From RYN-230 sp963782185 (GTDB taxonomy: Bacteria; Actinomycetota; Actinomycetes; Streptosporangiales; Streptosporangiaceae): a DNA stretch of 64,000 nucleotides. This document shows positions 1 through 8,687 of this stretch, piece by piece. Location: NCBI GenBank assembly GCA_963782185.1, contig CAWAJB010000023.1:248001-312000 (forward strand), in the 5' to 3' direction. A program made the translations under genes and the position numbers. The notes beneath the pieces are model-generated. The model had not been told where the DNA came from. It saw only the letters and a program-made list of their open reading frames with translations, and searched no databases. The first letter of the stretch is position 1; each line of letters opens with the position of its first letter.

Positions 1-1400
1 AGCCGGCCGCGCACCACCTGCGGCGCGGCGTCGGTCCCCGCAATCGTGTCCGATCTCGCGGCCGTCTCGCCCAGCATGACGTCGCGCAGCCGGGCGAGGC
101 CGACGGGGTAGGCGGCCGCGAACGACCGCGTCCCGCCGCCCTGCGGGTAGAGGACGGCGTCCCCGGGCCGCTCATACCGGGCCACGATCTGATCCAGGCC
201 GCGGATGTTATCGGCGTGCCCGGCCGGCCCGCGCTCACCCAGCTGGGCGGGCAGGGCCAGCAGCATCAGCAGGGCCAGCCCGGCGGCCGTGATAACCCGC
301 CCGGCCGCGGCCAGGCCGGTGCCGATCAGCAGGGCGGCCGCGGGTACGCAGAACACGATGTAGCGGAACGTGTAGGCCGGCTGGAACTGTGACATCACGA
401 ACAAGATCACCGGCGCGCCGGCCAGCCAGGGCAGGCACAGGGCGGGCAGCCGGGACGGCCAGTCGGTACCCAGGCGGCGGCCCAGTGCCGCATTGGCCAG
501 CCCCGTCCCGGTCAGGACCGCCGCGGCCAGCAGCAGCGGTGTCGAGCCGACCAGCCGCCCGGTGGCCAGCGCGGCCGAGGTACCCGGCGGGCGCAGCCAC
601 CCGACCTGGGCGCGCTGCGCCCAGGCCGCCACGAGCAGCGGCAGCAGCACCACGCAGGCGGTGCCGGCCGCCGTGGCCTGCCGGCGGGCCACAGCCCGCC
701 GGCGGGCCGAGGGCTGCCACGTCGCGAGGGCCGCGGCGTGCGCGGGGATGAGCAGCAGGCCGAACACGTTGGCCAGCCCGACGGCCATCAGGCTGGCGGC
801 GTACCAGCGCGCCCAGCGCCGCCGGGAGCCGTCCTCGGCCATCCGGACCAGGGCGTAGCTGGCCGCCGCGCAGGCCGCGGTCTCCAGCGCGAACGGCCGT
901 GCGTCCTGGGCGAACCAGCTGACTGCGGGCAGCACCGCAAACGTGAGCCCGGCGGCCAGCCCGGCCCGCCGCGACACCAGCCGCCTGCCGGTCACGGTGA
1001 TCAGCGCCGCCGCCGCAGCCATGGCCAGGGCCGAGGGCAGCCGCAGAGCCAGCTCACCATGGCCGGCCAGCCGCACCTCGAGCCACATCAGCACGTAGTA
1101 GGCGCCGTGCACCGCATCCACGTGACCGAGCATGGCGATCAGGTCAGCGAAAGACCGCTGGGTGGCGGACTGGGTCGCGCCCTCGTCCCGCCAGAAGGAC
1201 GGCACCTGGATCTTCCACAGAGTGACCGCGAGCGTGACCAGCGCCGCACAGGCCGGAGGCCAGCACGGCAGCACAGCCCGCCGCCAGGAGCGGTGGGCAG
1301 GCCGTCCCGCGGGGGGCTGGAGGGCGTTCCGGGGCGGGGCCGCAGCCGGGGATGCGGCGACCACGGGTACCGCTAATGCTGTAGTGACACGCTGACCCAC
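1..1400 (-). CDS. GT-C membrane glycosyltransferase (GT39/ArnT-like), 3' end beyond window
   Basis: The frame is open on the minus strand from a GTG at 1400 to the window edge, so the C-terminus is missing. After one N-terminal membrane segment comes a first extracytoplasmic loop with an acidic DEGATQ motif, the position of the catalytic Asp in GT39-type mannosyltransferases, then HGAYYVLM and AQDARPFALE, which recur in this class. Many Ala/Leu-rich membrane helices follow, and then a soluble part containing GDAVLYPQGG. These enzymes transfer sugars from polyprenyl-phosphate donors outside the membrane; donor and acceptor cannot be told from sequence. The GTG is the most upstream start in frame and has no strong ribosome site, so the start is uncertain. 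A second protein of the same class lies at 15959-17608. Confidence 0.75.
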   Translation of the reverse strand, partial: MGQRVTTALAVPVVAASPAAAPPRNALQPPAGRPAHRSWRRAVLPCWPPACAALVTLAVTLWKIQVPSFWRDEGATQSATQRSFADLIAMLGHVDAVHGAYYVLMWLEVRLAGHGELALRLPSALAMAAAAALITVTGRRLVSRRAGLAAGLTFAVLPAVSWFAQDARPFALETAACAAASYALVRMAEDGSRRRWARWYAASLMAVGLANVFGLLLIPAHAAALATWQPSARRRAVARRQATAAGTACVVLLPLLVAAWAQRAQVGWLRPPGTSAALATGRLVGSTPLLLAAAVLTGTGLANAALGRRLGTDWPSRLPALCLPWLAGAPVILFVMSQFQPAYTFRYIVFCVPAAALLIGTGLAAAGRVITAAGLALLMLLALPAQLGERGPAGHADNIRGLDQIVARYERPGDAVLYPQGGGTRSFAAAYPVGLARLRDVMLGETAARSDTIAGTDAAPQVVRGR

Positions 1401-1472
1401 GGTAAGGACCGTAGGGTCAGGTGCCAGGCCGTAGCCGGGATATTGATGGGGACTTTGCGCAATCCTGGCCTG

Positions 1473-2567
1473 ATGACGATAAGAACACCGTGCCTGGTCC
1501 TCGCGTCCCGGTCCCCGGCCCGGCGCAGGCTGCTCCGTGACGCCGGATTCGCCCCCGTGATCGACGCCAGCGGGGTGGACGAGAGCCTCGACATCGCGGC
1601 CGGCACGGCGAGCGCCGTATGCGCACTGGCCGAACGCAAGGCGTCGGCGGTGGCCGGGCGGCATCCGGGAGATCTGGTGCTGGGCTGCGATTCCCTGCTC
1701 GACCTGGACGGCACCGCGCTGGGCAAGCCCGCATCCCCCCAGGCCGCCGTGGCGCTGTGGCGGCGCATGTCCGGCCAGCAGGGCACGCTGCACACCGGCC
1801 ACTGCCTGATCGACACCCGTTCGGGCCAGCGCACGGTCGCGGCGGCCAGCACCCTGGTGCGCTTCGGCACGCCGGGGGAGCAAGAGATCGCCGACTACGT
1901 GGCCACCGGTGAGCCGGGCCAGATGGCCGGGGCGTTCAGCATCGATGGCTTCGGCGCCCCGTTCGTCGAGGGCATCGACGGTGACTGGAGCACGGTGGTG
2001 GGCCTGTCGCTGCCGTTGCTGCGCCGGATGCTCGCCGGAGCCGGGGTGGCTCTCGCGGACCTGTGGCCCCGCCTGTCCGGGCCGGCGGTGCGGAACCTGG
2101 CCGACGGCGACCGGGGCTGGCTGGCGGAGGTCATCACGGCCGCCTGGGGCCTGCCGGTCGTCAGCCTGTCCGGCGTGCACGACGTTCCGCGGCTGTCCGG
2201 CCTGGTGGCAGACCAGGAGCCGGGCGGCACGCGGCTCGGGGTGCTGACCTACCAGGTGCAGGCGGGCGGGCTGGAGGTGGTCACCCTCAACAGCCTGGCC
2301 GAAGGGCGGGGAGCGGGCACGGCCCTGCTCGCGGAGGCGCGGCGCCGGGCCCGGCAGGCCGGGCTGCGCCTGTGGCTCACCACCGGGAACGACAACGTCC
2401 GGGCGATCGGCTTCTATCAGCGCCGCGGCATGGACATCGTGGCGGTGCACCGGGACTTCGCCGATGAGGTCAGGAAGATCAAGCCCTGGCTGCCTGCGCA
2501 ATCCGGCGGCGGGATCGCCTTCCGGCATGCGATCGAGCTGGAATACACCGCACCCAGCGCTCCGTGA
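1473..2567 (+). CDS. Maf-like nucleotide pyrophosphatase fused to a GNAT acetyltransferase
   Basis: Residues 1 to about 200 match Maf house-cleaning pyrophosphatases, which hydrolyse non-canonical or modified NTPs. Visible motifs are LASRSPARRRLL at the N-terminus, an ESL acidic site, ERKA, GCDSLL, GKP and FSIDGFGAPFVEGIDG. About 165 more residues form a GNAT fold with the acetyl-CoA loop RGAGTALLAEARRRA and the C-terminal NDNVRAIGFYQRRGM. Maf alone is usually near 200 residues, so this 364-residue protein is a fusion. The frame continues without interruption through PRLSGPAVRNL at the junction. I chose ATG 1473 because the Maf core begins there; ATG 1446 would add nine residues. The acetyl acceptor is unknown. 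Confidence 0.85.
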   Translation: MTIRTPCLVLASRSPARRRLLRDAGFAPVIDASGVDESLDIAAGTASAVCALAERKASAVAGRHPGDLVLGCDSLLDLDGTALGKPASPQAAVALWRRMSGQQGTLHTGHCLIDTRSGQRTVAAASTLVRFGTPGEQEIADYVATGEPGQMAGAFSIDGFGAPFVEGIDGDWSTVVGLSLPLLRRMLAGAGVALADLWPRLSGPAVRNLADGDRGWLAEVITAAWGLPVVSLSGVHDVPRLSGLVADQEPGGTRLGVLTYQVQAGGLEVVTLNSLAEGRGAGTALLAEARRRARQAGLRLWLTTGNDNVRAIGFYQRRGMDIVAVHRDFADEVRKIKPWLPAQSGGGIAFRHAIELEYTAPSAP

Positions 2568-2606
2568 TCGATGGCCCGTGCTGGCCGCCTGCCGGGAAGG
2601 CAGCTC

Positions 2607-2897
2607 TCACCGGGAGGACAGAACCTCCGCGATCTTCGCCGCCGCCGCGGAGGGATCCTCCGCGTCGTGCAGCAGCTCACCCCATGACCAGCGGTAGTAC
2701 CAGCGGAGGCGGCCCTTCCCGTCCGTGCCGGGGGTGCAGTCGATGCTCTCGGCGAGCATGGTCGCGCCCGGGATGAAGATGTGCAGCGCGGCCGGGTACG
2801 TGGTCTTCACGGACGCGTGCAGGCCCTTGGTGTCCAGGGCTGTGGCCAGCCGGTGCAGATGATAACTGCGTGCGTGATCCCGGGTTCCGTCCAGCAT
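2607..2897 (-). CDS. small conserved actinobacterial protein of unknown function
   Basis: This encodes a 96-residue soluble protein with no signal peptide or membrane segment. The central part, ALHIFIPGATMLAESI followed by RWYYRWSWGE, has the conserved aromatic look of a small actinobacterial family that I associate loosely with helix-turn-helix regulators, but I cannot name it. A GGGGAG run directly abuts the ATG, so spacing is poor and the start could be slightly different. It is convergent with the Maf-GNAT gene and lies just downstream of the large repeat protein on the same strand, with 53 bp between them. No function is assigned. Confidence 0.6.
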   Translation of the reverse strand: MLDGTRDHARSYHLHRLATALDTKGLHASVKTTYPAALHIFIPGATMLAESIDCTPGTDGKGRLRWYYRWSWGELLHDAEDPSAAAAKIAEVLSSR

Positions 2898-2950
2898 CTC
2901 CCCTGCCTAGCGTCGGTCGGCACATTGTCGCGGCGCGCGGGGTGGGTTTG

Positions 2951-5479
2951 TCAACCCTGACGGGAGTGATAGCCGCTGTACCCGTCGGGGCGGTACGGGT
3001 CCTCAGTCTGCCCGTTCCGGTACCGGGTGTCACCCCGGGTTCCGGCCGACGGTGCCCCGGGATACCCGGGCTGGGTGCCGTACTCGGCGGAGGCCGGGTA
3101 CGCGGGATCGGGCTGGTATGGGTAGGCGCTGGCCGACGGCCGGGGCGTGGCTGGCGCCGGGGGCGGCGCGGGGTACCAGCTGGTGCCCCGATCCCCCCGG
3201 CCCTCAGTGGCCGGCTGCGCACTGCCCGCGGCGTATCCGGCCGGGCCGGGCCGGTACGGGTCTGAGTAGGCCGCGGTCGGGCCGGTCGTGTAGCCGGGAT
3301 AGCTGTTGCCGGCGGCCGGGGCCTGCGGCCCGGTGTGTGCCGGAGCGGGGGGTGCCGGAGCGGGGGGTGCGGTGCGTGCCGGAGCCTGCGGGGTGGCCGC
3401 AGCCGGCCGTGGCGCCGGGGATGCCGGGGCTGGCGGGGCGGTGTCCACGTAGCTGCCGTACGGGTTGCCCATCCCAGTCTGGGCCGACGCGGCCTTGGCC
3501 GCGGCGTCCCGGTCGCTGCCCCAGGCCGGGGTCTGGGACTGGGCTTGACCGGGCCGGACTTGACTGGGCTGGGCTGGGCTTGACTGGGCTTGGCTGGGCT
3601 GGGCTTGGCTGGGGCGGGACTGGCGGGCGGGGGTGCTGCGCCGCCGGCCTGGGCTGGGGCGCGAGGCGCCGGGGTCGGTCCGGGAGACGCCGGGGTCGGT
3701 CCGGGAGACGCCGGGGTCGGTCCGGGAGACGCCGGGGTCGGTCCGGGAGACGCCGGGGTCGGTCCGGGAGACGCCGGGGTCGGTCCGGGAGACGCCGGGG
3801 TCGGTCCGGGAGACGCCGGGGTCGGTCCGGGAGACGCCGGGGTCGGTCCGGGAGACGCCGGGGTCGGTCCGGGAGACGCCGGGGTCGGTCCGGGAGACGC
3901 CGGGGTCGGTCCGGGAGACGCCGGGGTCGGTCCGGGAGACGCCGGGGTCGGTCCGGTCAGCCTGCCCCGCCGGGTAACCGTGCCTGCCGGCGGAGGCCGG
4001 GTAATCCCGCCTTCCGCCGGGCGCGGCCGGGTAGGCCTCGTATCCGGCCGCGGCGGTGCCCGGGTCGGTATAGCTGTCCCGGGCCTGATAGCTGTCCCGG
4101 GCCTGGCCGGGGTAGCCGCCGTGCACGCGGGACGGGCCGGTGTAGCCCTCCCCGCCAGCCGGCGGGTACCCGCCGGAGGTGCCGGGGTAGCTGGAGGGAT
4201 AAGCGCCAGCCGTGCGGGGATAGCCGTCCGGCGCGCTGCGCACAGGGGCCCGGTAAGACCTGCTGTCGTCCGCTGCCGCACCGCGCGCGAAGGACGGGCT
4301 GGTCAGCGGGTCATCGTCGGCGCGGGTCCGGCCCGCCTGGGCACGGGTCGCGGGCTGCACCGCGGCCGGGGCCGGCAGGAACGGTGCGGCGCTGGGCGGC
4401 AGGTCGGCGGGCTCGCGGTGGTTCCGGACCGGCAGGTGCTCGGTGGCCTGGGCCGTCGCGGCGGGAAGCCGGTCGGGCAGGCCCGTGAGGCCCGGATCGG
4501 TATCCGCGCCGTCCGGCCGCCGGGGAGCGCCCGGACGGCTGCCCGTCCGCGCGGGGCGGCCGGCGGGCTGGCGGTGGCCCGGGCTGCCCGGGCCGGCATG
4601 CGGAGTGACAGAAGGCCGCGGGGCCGTGCGCCCCGAGACTGCTGGCTGGGCCCCGGCCCGCGCCGGCTTCGCAGCCGGGGAGGGCCGGGCCGCCGGGGGG
4701 GCGGTGCTGGGCTGCGCGCTGCGGGCCGTGGTCGCGAGCGGCTTGTCGGCAGACAGCTCAGCCCAGTACTGCTCGTCGGAGAGCTTGTCCCACTCCGTAC
4801 TCGGCCAGTCGTCGTCATCGTCATCGCGCCGGCCACGGGACGGTCGGCCGCGGCCCTTGGCCTGATTCTTCGGGCGGGCCTTGGCTTCCGTCTCCGGGAT
4901 GTCCGCCCGGACCCGCGGGAACACGTCAGAATCCGCCAGATCCGGGTCAGCGCTGACGCGCGTGGACGTGAAATCCGCGGCGGAGGGCCCGGTGTCGTAC
5001 AGCGCGGCCCCTGGACCCGTGTCCGCGGACGGCCGGCGGGACGCCGCGGCGGCCCGGGGCGCCCGGGCGCCGACGGGCTCCGGCGCGTCCTGGTAGCGCC
5101 CGTCCCGGCGGGCGGGCTGGAGGCGCTCGGTCGGCTGCCCCTCGCGGCCCCGGGTGGGGTGCTCACCGTAGCCGCGGGGCGAGGGCTCGTAGCCGCGGGA
5201 CTGGTGGAAGCCGGCCGACTCGTAACCCCGGTCCGGGCCGCCGTAGCCGCGGGGCTCCCCAGCAGGGCGCCGGGACAGCCCGGCGGAGCGCCCGGCTGGT
5301 TTGCGGGCCATGCGCGGGTCGGTGTTCCAGTGGGCATCGCGGGCCCGGCCATGCAAACGGTCCCGGACAGTTTGCCGCCCGCCTGGCTCGTCATCATCAC
5401 CACGACGCCGCATCACGAGGAAAACCGCGACGAGGACGGCGATAATAACGGCGACGAGGCCGATCACGAGCAGAAGCAT
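2951..5479 (-). CDS. membrane-anchored, intrinsically disordered repeat protein
   Basis: The protein starts with a single hydrophobic helix (MLLLVIGLVAVIIAVLVAV) followed by RRRGDDDE, so it is probably held in the membrane by its N-terminus. The remaining roughly 820 residues are Pro, Gly, Ser, Arg and Tyr rich with no recognisable fold. A middle acidic stretch carries DDDDDDWPSTEWDKL, and 14 tandem heptads of the RTDPGVS type follow. The C-terminus is rich in Pro, Tyr and Gly. ATG 5479 was chosen because the membrane helix begins there; an upstream TTG at 5494 adds five residues. Such proteins often act as cell-envelope scaffolds, but that is inference. Codon positions remain strongly GC3, so it reads as a real gene despite low complexity. 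Confidence 0.7.
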   Translation of the reverse strand: MLLLVIGLVAVIIAVLVAVFLVMRRRGDDDEPGGRQTVRDRLHGRARDAHWNTDPRMARKPAGRSAGLSRRPAGEPRGYGGPDRGYESAGFHQSRGYEPSPRGYGEHPTRGREGQPTERLQPARRDGRYQDAPEPVGARAPRAAAASRRPSADTGPGAALYDTGPSAADFTSTRVSADPDLADSDVFPRVRADIPETEAKARPKNQAKGRGRPSRGRRDDDDDDWPSTEWDKLSDEQYWAELSADKPLATTARSAQPSTAPPAARPSPAAKPARAGAQPAVSGRTAPRPSVTPHAGPGSPGHRQPAGRPARTGSRPGAPRRPDGADTDPGLTGLPDRLPAATAQATEHLPVRNHREPADLPPSAAPFLPAPAAVQPATRAQAGRTRADDDPLTSPSFARGAAADDSRSYRAPVRSAPDGYPRTAGAYPSSYPGTSGGYPPAGGEGYTGPSRVHGGYPGQARDSYQARDSYTDPGTAAAGYEAYPAAPGGRRDYPASAGRHGYPAGQADRTDPGVSRTDPGVSRTDPGVSRTDPGVSRTDPGVSRTDPGVSRTDPGVSRTDPGVSRTDPGVSRTDPGVSRTDPGVSRTDPGVSRTDPGVSRTDPGASRPSPGRRRSTPARQSRPSQAQPSQAQSSPAQPSQVRPGQAQSQTPAWGSDRDAAAKAASAQTGMGNPYGSYVDTAPPAPASPAPRPAAATPQAPARTAPPAPAPPAPAHTGPQAPAAGNSYPGYTTGPTAAYSDPYRPGPAGYAAGSAQPATEGRGDRGTSWYPAPPPAPATPRPSASAYPYQPDPAYPASAEYGTQPGYPGAPSAGTRGDTRYRNGQTEDPYRPDGYSGYHSRQG
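3662..3955 (-). repeat. 14 tandem copies of a 21-bp unit encoding RTDPG(V/A)S
   Basis: Fourteen nearly identical 21-bp units lie head to tail inside the disordered membrane-anchored protein. The copy nearest the protein C-terminus reads Ala instead of Val. Because the unit is a multiple of three and holds no stop in any frame, several antisense frames are also open here. Copy number is likely to vary between strains by slippage or recombination. Confidence 0.95.
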
Positions 5480-5682
5480 CGCACCACCCAACAAGCGATG
5501 GCCGTATGGGCAGCGCCAGCGAGGCCAACGCGGCCATCACGCGGGCCTTCCCCCTCTATCGCTAGCGCCTCGATTTCATCCAAGGCTGAGCTACTGATCA
5601 GTCAGTCTGGCGGACCGTATGGGCGGTGTCATGCGTTTAGGGTTTTTTTTGCCAAGTCCGTTTACCCATCGCGATCGGCCGA

Positions 5683-6276
5683 TTACGGACTGGCGGTAGT
5701 CTGAAGCCTTCCGCGGGCGATGGCCGCTTGTGCGATTGCGCTCCAGGCGGTTTTCATGGCCACGCCGTCAGGCAGCGACAGCGACCTACTAAGGGCGTAG
5801 ACAGTAAAGCGGTAGGTGTGGAGGCCATTCACGGGGCAGGGCGGATCATACCGATCGGTTCCTTTGCTGTTGTCTGCCTGCCGCGCACCCGGGGGAACCT
5901 GCCCGCTCTGGATCCCGGTGGTCTGCGATCCGATATCGAACATGATCCAGTAGATATAGGGCTGGATCGGTGCCGAGGCGTCGTCGACCAGAAGGGCGAG
6001 AGATTTCGTGCCCTGCGGGGCGCCGGACCAGTGCAGCGACGGGCTCTGCCCCCGGCCGTGGCATGTGTAGGACGGCGGGAACTGGTGCGGGTTGAACGCC
6101 TGGCTGGTCACGGTCATCTGGTTCGGGACGTCCGCCTGCATGGTCTTCATGCCGCCGACCAGGCCGCAGCCGCTGACCAGGGTAACCGCGGTCAGCGAGG
6201 CGGCAGCTGCCAGGACGGCCTGCCGGACCGGGCGGCCCGCCTCCCGGTCCCCACGTCTGCGCGGTGCACGGCTCAC
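5683..6276 (-). CDS. YbhB/YbcL-type PEBP family lipoprotein
   Basis: This is a phosphatidylethanolamine-binding-protein (Raf kinase inhibitor-like) fold, secreted and lipid-anchored. From GTG 6276 the first residues are Arg-rich, followed by a hydrophobic run and LVSGCGLV, a good lipobox with the Cys as mature N-terminus. PEBP signatures follow: CHGRGQSPSLHWSGAP, YIYWIMFDIG, and RYDPPCPVNGLHTYRF with the typical VYAL end. The mature domain is about 155 residues, normal for YbhB-like proteins. A longer frame reaches 6606 but has no signal peptide at its start, so the GTG is preferred. Ligand and role in bacteria are unsettled. Confidence 0.85.
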   Translation of the reverse strand: MSRAPRRRGDREAGRPVRQAVLAAAASLTAVTLVSGCGLVGGMKTMQADVPNQMTVTSQAFNPHQFPPSYTCHGRGQSPSLHWSGAPQGTKSLALLVDDASAPIQPYIYWIMFDIGSQTTGIQSGQVPPGARQADNSKGTDRYDPPCPVNGLHTYRFTVYALSRSLSLPDGVAMKTAWSAIAQAAIARGRLQTTASP

Positions 6277-6800
6277 GCTGGCCGATCGTACGCGGTCCGG
6301 CCCCCCGCAGGGGCCAGGAGCCGCCGGGACCGCGAGGTGTCGCGCCCGGGTGCCGGCACCGGCACCGGCGCCGGATGCGGGGCAGATGGTGCGGCGGGAG
6401 CCTGGGCCAGGGCGGAAGAGGCCGTGATCCAGCCCGGGATTCAGCGTGCAAAAGGCTCGCTGCCCGGCGAGTGCGGGGGGCGTTCCCGCACCAGATCCCC
6501 GGCGGCCCTGTGCGGATCGTGAACACATGGCGAATCGGTGCGGACCGCGGGCCGGCCGCGCCACTTCCGCCGATCCGGCGCCGATCCAGCGCCGACGATT
6601 ACCCACGGTGACTGTCGCCTATTACGGGGAGGTGACTAATCGCGCTCCACGCCCCGTCCGGAGAACACCCCGAGCCGGTCATGCGGATCACGGCGAGATA
6701 AACGACGGGATCGGGCCGCACAGGCCTTAGCCTGCCGAACCTGGTCCCGGATAGAGCCGGAAAGGCAGTCCGGCCGGACCGGCTAAACCGGGCCGCCGCA
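6277..6800. other. non-coding stretch between PEBP gene and sepH
   Basis: I find no convincing gene in these 524 bases. Near the sepH end there is a perfect 10-bp palindrome TCCGGCCGGA (about 6767-6776) that could contribute to a terminator for sepH. Short open frames here have no ribosome site or recognisable product. Confidence 0.4.
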
Positions 6801-7844
6801 TTACTCCGGCTGGCGTGAGGTGCCGAACATGATTTCATCCCAGGACGGCACGGATGAGCGCCTGGATCGGCCTCCGGCGGCCTTGCGGGCCCGGCCGCGC
6901 TGCGGCACCGCCGCTTCCTGGCTGCCTGCGTCCGGTTCGGTCTCGGCCAGCTCGGCGGCCGGGCGGCCCTCGGGGGCACGCGCAGGCCGGGCCTCCGCGG
7001 CGTGCGGTGAGTGCGCCCCGGCGACCCGCGGCGGCTGCGCCTCCGCGGTGGCGCGGGCCGGAACCTCGGCCGCGCGTGCTGGGTGCGCCTCGGCGGCCCG
7101 CGCCTGGCTCACCGCGGGCTCAGCGGCGGGCGCCGCCTCGGGCCGCGTCTGCGCGGGGACCGGCGGTGGCGCGGGGACCGGCGGTTGCGCAGCTGCCAGC
7201 CGGCTGCCGATCGGGGTAACCGTAGCCCGGGCCGGAGCCCGGGGACCGGGCGACAGCTGGGCCAGATCGGCCTCGGGCAGCGAGAGCCGGGCGGCGTCAT
7301 CGTCGGCCGGGGTGACGTGGCGGCGCCGCGGGTCGAACACCCACTCCGCCATCAGCGGCCGCCCGCCGATCGTGAACATCAGCTGGATCTGCCAGCTGTT
7401 GTCCCCCCGCTTGCGGGAGTCCCACTGTGCTTCCTCGGCGGGCACGCCGAGCGCGGCGAGGCGCTCAGTGACGATGTCGCCGAGGCGGGGCCCGGGGCCG
7501 GAGTCCCCGGGCTGCCGGATGGACGCGCCCTGGGCCTCCTGCGCCCGGTACGCCCGCTCGGCCAGTACCGGGCCCTCGAAGCGGCGGACCCGCTCGATGG
7601 GCACGCCCGCGGCGTCGGCGATTTCCTCCGCGGTCTCTCCGGCACGGATCCGGTCCTGGATCTCCTTGGGTCGCAAGGGACTCTCCACTTCGATCTCGTA
7701 CTGAGCAAGCCGGGAGAACTGCCCGCGCGCGACGATCCGCAGCCGGTCGTCGATCGGCAGCGAAAAGCGCCCGCCGCGTCCCGGTACCGCGAGTACGGCG
7801 TAACTGCCGTCCTCGCTCACCGCGACGATGCGCAGTTCCTGCAT
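6801..7844 (-). CDS. sepH: septation protein SepH (DUF3071)
   Basis: SepH is an actinobacterial cell-division protein that binds FtsZ and promotes Z-ring assembly. The start MQELRIVAVSEDGSYAVL and the helix-turn-helix-like RAGETAEEIADAAGVPIERV (about residues 68-87) are characteristic of the DUF3071 domain, which covers roughly residues 1-165 and ends with RPLMAEWVFDPRRRHVTP. A Pro/Ala/Glu-rich disordered region follows, and the C-terminus is basic with GRARKAAGGRSRRSSVPSWDE. Length (347 residues) fits the family. AGAAGGGA lies a few bases upstream of the ATG. The Ala-rich linker has short repeated HPARAAE-like phrases. Confidence 0.93.
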   Translation of the reverse strand: MQELRIVAVSEDGSYAVLAVPGRGGRFSLPIDDRLRIVARGQFSRLAQYEIEVESPLRPKEIQDRIRAGETAEEIADAAGVPIERVRRFEGPVLAERAYRAQEAQGASIRQPGDSGPGPRLGDIVTERLAALGVPAEEAQWDSRKRGDNSWQIQLMFTIGGRPLMAEWVFDPRRRHVTPADDDAARLSLPEADLAQLSPGPRAPARATVTPIGSRLAAAQPPVPAPPPVPAQTRPEAAPAAEPAVSQARAAEAHPARAAEVPARATAEAQPPRVAGAHSPHAAEARPARAPEGRPAAELAETEPDAGSQEAAVPQRGRARKAAGGRSRRSSVPSWDEIMFGTSRQPE

Positions 7845-8136
7845 CGGCGTCCCTTCTGCGCCAGCCGGCGAGGCCGGCGAGCGTGATGCCGCGCGAGGGT
7901 GTAGCTCGGACTTCCCCCGGGGACGAGTCTGTCTGCCGCAGGCCCTCCTGGCCAGTACCGGGCCGGCATGTCCCGCAGATCACCGCACACTATTCGCGGC
8001 CGGGCGGGCCGGTGGCCGGAACGCGGATCGTCCGCAGAGGGGCTGGTTCCGGTCCGCTGCCGCGAATTTGCCGCCCGGGAGCACAGGTTTACGTTGATAT
8101 CGGCCCAGGGCTCTGTATCTCTAGTTTGCCAGTCGG
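7845..8136. other. divergent intergenic region between sepH and the MarR gene
   Basis: This region should hold promoters for both genes. On the plus strand TTGATA (8094-8099) and TATCTC (8116-8121) are 16 bp apart and could form one promoter, while a better -10 box lies closer to the MarR start. No coding region is evident. Confidence 0.35.
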
Positions 8137-8150
8137 TATACTCGATTTTT
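8137..8150 (+). promoter_or_regulatory. -10 box for a probably leaderless MarR transcript
   Basis: TATACT at 8137-8142 ends eight bases before the ATG, so transcription would begin at or next to the start codon. Leaderless genes with such an arrangement are common in actinobacteria, and no Shine-Dalgarno sequence is visible here, which fits. Confidence 0.5.
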
Positions 8151-8687
8151 ATGCCCTCACTCCTGGGAACCCACGTGCACTCAGCGGACCTCGCCGACGC
8201 GGTGTCCCGGCTCCGGCGGGCCATGCGCCGCGCCGCCCGGGCCGCCGACCCTTCATCGGGGCTGTCCGTGGCCCAGCTGGAGATGCTGTCCTGCATGGCC
8301 GAGAATCCGGGCTCGCGCCCGGGACAACTGGCCCGGCTGCTCCGGCTGGCGCCCAGTTCGGTGGCCACGCTATCGAACTCGCTGCGCCAGGCCGGGCTGG
8401 TGACCCGGACCGGAGGCGAGGGGGACAGGCGGACTGCCAGTCTCGATCTCACGCCCGCCGGTGAGGCGGCCGTGCTGCGCTGGAAGAGCCTCAACGAGCG
8501 GCTGCTCAGCGTCGCGCTCAGGGAACTGCCGCCGGACAGCAGGGTCACGCTGCTCGACGCGCTCCCCGCGCTTGCGGACCTGGCCGGCGCGGTCGACGCC
8601 CTGGCCGACGGCCCCTCGGCCACGGACGCGCTGACTGGCGAGGTCGACGCCGTGGCCGACGACACCCCCTGGCCACGGACGCGGTGA
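8151..8687 (+). CDS. MarR-family transcriptional regulator with a degenerate repeat tail
   Basis: This is a winged-helix regulator of the MarR family. Residues about 1-145 hold the dimerisation helices, the recognition region PGQLARLLRLAPSSVATLSNSL and the wing GGEGDRRTASLDLTPAG. The ligand is unknown. ATG 8151 gives a normal MarR N-terminus and sits just after a -10 box. The C-terminus beyond about residue 145 is an Ala/Asp-rich tail built from TDALTGEVDA-type repeats that ends in PWPRTR after an apparent one-base loss. Read in the other frame the repeats continue to a TAG at 8741-8743. The regulatory domain is intact. Confidence 0.85.
   Translation: MPSLLGTHVHSADLADAVSRLRRAMRRAARAADPSSGLSVAQLEMLSCMAENPGSRPGQLARLLRLAPSSVATLSNSLRQAGLVTRTGGEGDRRTASLDLTPAGEAAVLRWKSLNERLLSVALRELPPDSRVTLLDALPALADLAGAVDALADGPSATDALTGEVDAVADDTPWPRTR

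Noticed and set aside
3662..3955. Possible CRISPR array
   Set aside because: The 21-bp units are directly adjacent with no spacers and are in frame with a protein.
3590..5704. Plus-strand open frame of about 700 codons opposite the repeat protein
   Set aside because: Its Gly/Ala/Val-rich repeats mirror the antisense 21-bp units, there is no ribosome site or fold, and the minus strand carries a membrane helix and proper start.
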